The notes under the pieces: generated by a model | Database searches by the model: none | The model's input: only the letters and a program-made list of their open reading frames with translations | What the model was told of the DNA's origin: nothing | Assembly (NCBI GenBank): GCA_964401845.1 | Contig: CAYOAD010000206.1 | Span: 1 to 6,832, forward strand | Direction: 5' to 3' | Length of the DNA stretch: 6,832 nucleotides | Origin: CAYFKJ01 sp964401845 | GTDB taxonomy: Bacteria > Pseudomonadota > Alphaproteobacteria > UBA2966 | Part shown: piece after piece, positions 4,956 through 6,832 of the stretch | Position numbering within the stretch: position 1 is the first letter of the stretch | Layout of the letters: every line of letters starts with the position of its first letter | Program-made: the position numbers and the translations under genes

Positions 4956-6484
4956 TTACTTAGACATGATGCGCCCGCCGAGCTTCGGCGCGACCGTGCC
5001 ATGCTTGGCGATGTAGTCCATGACCATGGTGGCCATCAGCGTGCCGCCCGAGGCATTGATCAGCACCTTGCCTTTTTTCAGCGACGAATAACCGTCGCCG
5101 CCGCCGGCAATGTAGTTGTTGGTGGCGAGCTTGTAGGACGCGCCATGTCGAGCGGCTTGCCGCCGACCATGACGTTGCTGACGCGGCTGCCGGCTTTCTG
5201 TTTTACGTCGAAGGCGAAGCTCATGCCTGACACCTGCGGAAAGCGCCCGGCGGTATCCTCGACGCGGCTGACGCCGTTCTCAAGAACCGCCATCAGTTGC
5301 TCACCCGTCAGTTCCAGCAGCACCGTGACGTTGCCGAACGGTAGTTCCGTCAGGATGTCCTTGCGGGTCAGGGTGGCGCCGGCATCGTAAGTGCGGTCGC
5401 CCCGGATGCCGCCGCCGTTGGCGTAGCCGATATCGGCGCTCACGCCGTCGCGGATGGCGTCGGCGATCAGGTTGCCCATGGTCGTCTCGCGACTGCGCAC
5501 CATGGCGCGGCGACTGTCGAGTTCGACCGAGGACTTGCCGACGGCGACATTGAGGCTGGCGTCGAGTTCCTTGTTGAAGCCGGCGACGATGGCGGCAATT
5601 TCCGGATCGGGCTTGACGCCCGCCGTCGTGACCAGCCGCCACTGCGGGCGAATGGAGTAGCGCATCTTGCCACGGCGCTCCTTGGCCGAAAGTGCGACAT
5701 CCGCAACCGCCAGGTAATGGGCGTCATAGCCGGCTTTCAGGATCAGCGTCCTGGCTTCATAGAGCATCATGGGATCGTGGTCGTGGCCACCCAGAATGAT
5801 GTCCAGGCCTCTGACCGAACGGGCCAGGGCCCGGTCGGCGGAAAGGTCGAGGTGGGTGATAGCGACGACGAAGTGCGCGCCCATCTTTCGCAAGTCGGCG
5901 ACTGCCTTCTTCGCGGTCTCGGTCACGTCCGTGAATTTGACGCCTGCTCCGGGGCTGGAAAGGTGAGTGGTTTCCGGCGTCAGGAGAGAAAAGAAACCAA
6001 CTTTGAACGCGCCGACATCGCGGATGGCATAGGCTTCCATGCCGCCGAAGGGTTTGCCGTCGGCGCCCAATGTGTTGGTGGCCAGCCAGGTAAATTTGGA
6101 TTCCTTCAGGCGAGCCTCGAGGATATCCGCGCCGAAATCGAATTCGTGGTTGCCGAGACCGGCGTAGTCCATCCCGAGGGCGTTCATCACCGTGATCATC
6201 TGGGCGCCCTTGGTAACGCCCGACATGACGGAGGGCGAAATGAGGTCGCCGCCCAGCGTCGTGATGCTGTTCTCCGCCTTGGCGCGTTCGGCCTTGAGCA
6301 AGGTCATCAATTCCGCGAGCCCGCCGATTCCCCGTTTCGGAGAAATCTCGTATACGTCGTTGACGTGGAGGAAGGTGACTTTGGCCGATTGGGCCCAACT
6401 CTGAGCCGTACCGGCAACGATCAAAAGTGCCGCAAATGCGAAAGCGGCAATTCCCTGTTTCAAATTCCAATTGGTCGACATCAT
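4956..6484 (-). CDS. Secreted metallophosphoesterase / 5'-nucleotidase family protein with an apparent frameshift
   Basis: This is a periplasmic or surface enzyme of the UshA/5'-nucleotidase family, which removes phosphate from nucleotides or cyclic nucleotides. A signal peptide is visible (residues 1 to about 32: LKQG, hydrophobic AAFAFAALLIVAGTA, then SWAQS). Metallophosphoesterase motifs: FLHVNDVYE (Asp43), LGGD (Asp80), LGNHEFD (Asn112-His113), ITH (His211), LGGHDHD (His234, His236). C-terminal domain: GNLIADA (337), NGGGIR (356), LPFGN (381). The frame then breaks: after GGKPLDMA (447-448) it runs to a TGA at 5078, while the next frame continues the family pattern YKLATNNYIAGGGDGYSSL to a TAA at 4956. 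One missing base around 5136-5146 explains this and gives 509 residues, a normal length. With an N-gap nearby, sequencing error is as likely as mutation. Two adjacent ATGs (6484, 6481) follow AGGGGG. The cyclase homologue follows, probably in the same transcript. Confidence 0.9.
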
Positions 6485-6518
6485 ATGCCCCCTGCTGTTT
6501 TTGTTGGGTTCTTATGGT

Positions 6519-6557
6519 GGAATTGCTCCAGGCCGCCTGGGCCTGATTGCCAATTCC
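6519..6557. repeat. Nested inverted repeat in the nucleotidase leader
   Basis: An outer arm pair GGAATTG (6519-6525) and CAATTCC (6551-6557) encloses an inner GC-rich pair CAGGCC (6529-6534) and GGCCTG (6540-6545) with a five-base loop. It lies 35-73 bases upstream of the nucleotidase ATG. In RNA it could fold as a two-tier stem; as DNA it could be an operator. No T-tract follows on either strand, so it is not a standard intrinsic terminator. The remainder of 6485-6713 shows only the ribosome site at 6488-6493, a possible -10 (TATTAT on the minus strand, 6652-6657) without a -35, and the dyad listed separately. Confidence 0.4.
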
Positions 6558-6681
6558 GCGTGGAGTCCGCAAACATTGGATGCCGGAAATGGTAGCGGTA
6601 AAACAGCCGCAATCAAACTGTAATCCAAATTGTTGTTATCCGGCGTCGCTGATAATACGGCGGTAGGGGGTAGGAAATTCC

Positions 6682-6711
6682 GACAACGATCCGATTAATC
6701 GTTGACAACGA
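6682..6711. repeat. CAACGA cluster: 7-bp inverted repeat plus a third direct copy
   Basis: CAACGAT (6684-6690) and ATCGTTG (6698-6704) are perfect inverted arms around a seven-base loop. GACAACGA occurs at 6682-6689 and again at 6704-6711, and CGATTAATCG (6692-6701) is itself a palindrome. It lies just downstream of the stop of the possible edge gene on the minus strand, so a weak hairpin after that gene is possible, although no T-run follows. A regulator-binding array is the other reading. Confidence 0.35.
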
Positions 6712-6713
6712 AA

Positions 6714-6832
6714 TTATTTAATTAACTGAATTTCAATTAATATAGAAATTATTGTTATAAAATAGGATGTTATAAGAAACAAAATCTTGCCCTTTTTTGT
6801 ATCTGGCGCCGCCTTTTCGAAGTACCATTCCT
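6714..6832 (-). CDS. Possible C-terminus of an AT-rich membrane-protein gene entering from the right edge
   Basis: On the minus strand one frame is open from the window edge (codon 6830-6828) to a TAA at 6716-6714, giving 38 residues. It begins EWYFEKAAPDTKKGK, charged and hydrophilic, followed by a hydrophobic run (ILFLITSYFITIISILI) and a short polar end. This looks like a final transmembrane helix. The DNA of 6711-6780 is 86% A+T, unlike the GC-rich genes nearby, and AT-rich DNA encodes Ile/Leu/Phe by chance, so the hydrophobicity alone is weak proof. If not coding, 6485-6832 is a 348-bp intergenic region whose right third is an AT-rich island. I recognise no family. Confidence 0.3.
   Translation of the reverse strand, partial: EWYFEKAAPDTKKGKILFLITSYFITIISILIEIQLIK

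Noticed and set aside
4892..5002. Longer start of the cyclase homologue at 5002
   Set aside because: The extra residues would overlap the nucleotidase 3' end by 47 bp and show no cyclase similarity; the GTG at 4918 has a good ribosome site.
4634..5002. Two separate small genes on either side of the Ns
   Set aside because: The halves are the N- and C-terminal parts of one cyclase domain; the frame break is produced by the placeholder length of the gap.
5717..6595. Long plus-strand open frame of 292 codons
   Set aside because: It lies antisense to the nucleotidase, whose motifs are clear. Composition is typical of a shadow frame in GC-rich DNA, and no family pattern is seen.
6702..6707. Perfect TTGACA on the plus strand as a promoter
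   Set aside because: No acceptable -10 occurs 15-19 bp downstream and no plus-strand gene is seen before the edge.
1..6832. CRISPR arrays, tRNA or rRNA genes, transposases
   Set aside because: None seen on either strand: no regular repeat-spacer pattern, no cloverleaf recognised, and no mobile-element protein motifs.

Overview
The window looks like a GC-rich alphaproteobacterial chromosome segment from a draft assembly, since it contains a run of ten Ns. The taxonomic call rests on the enolase/FtsB neighbourhood, the sequence of the short FtsB-type protein and the general style of the proteins. A Rhodospirillales-like source is a guess. Most genes belong to ordinary families, and no clear multi-gene novel system is visible. 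The interest lies in details.

Left part (1-2845): the 3' two thirds of enolase (eno, +) runs into a class III PLP aminotransferase (-), with one base between the two stop codons. A small two-helix membrane protein of unknown function (-) lies just upstream of the aminotransferase and probably shares its transcript. The divergent region before ftsB (2635-2845) holds a near-perfect 19-bp palindrome resembling a Fur-type box, and a hairpin followed by seven Ts that looks like an intrinsic terminator. The inverted aminotransferase cassette therefore separates eno from ftsB, genes that are usually close together in this class.

Middle (2846-4368): three genes on the + strand. These are ftsB (divisome), a DUF1330 protein, and a response regulator whose receiver domain is joined by a proline-rich linker to a short tail resembling the 'ELxPGMVLxxD' segment found next to HD-GYP domains, but with no output enzyme.

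Right part (4371-6832): genes on the - strand. A compact single-domain class III nucleotidyl cyclase homologue meets the response regulator tail to tail with two bases between stops. The N-gap interrupts it where the second metal-binding Asp should be, and it lacks the usual transition-state Arg. Upstream in the same direction is a secreted metallophosphoesterase/5'-nucleotidase, complete except for one apparent single-base frameshift near 5140. At the right edge a very AT-rich stretch (86% A+T over 6711-6780) holds an open frame encoding a possible membrane-protein C-terminus that enters from outside the window.

Functionally the left genes are housekeeping (glycolysis, division, amino-group transfer). 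The right genes combine a phosphorelay receiver, a possible cyclic-nucleotide enzyme and a periplasmic nucleotidase. A working link among these three is inference from position only.
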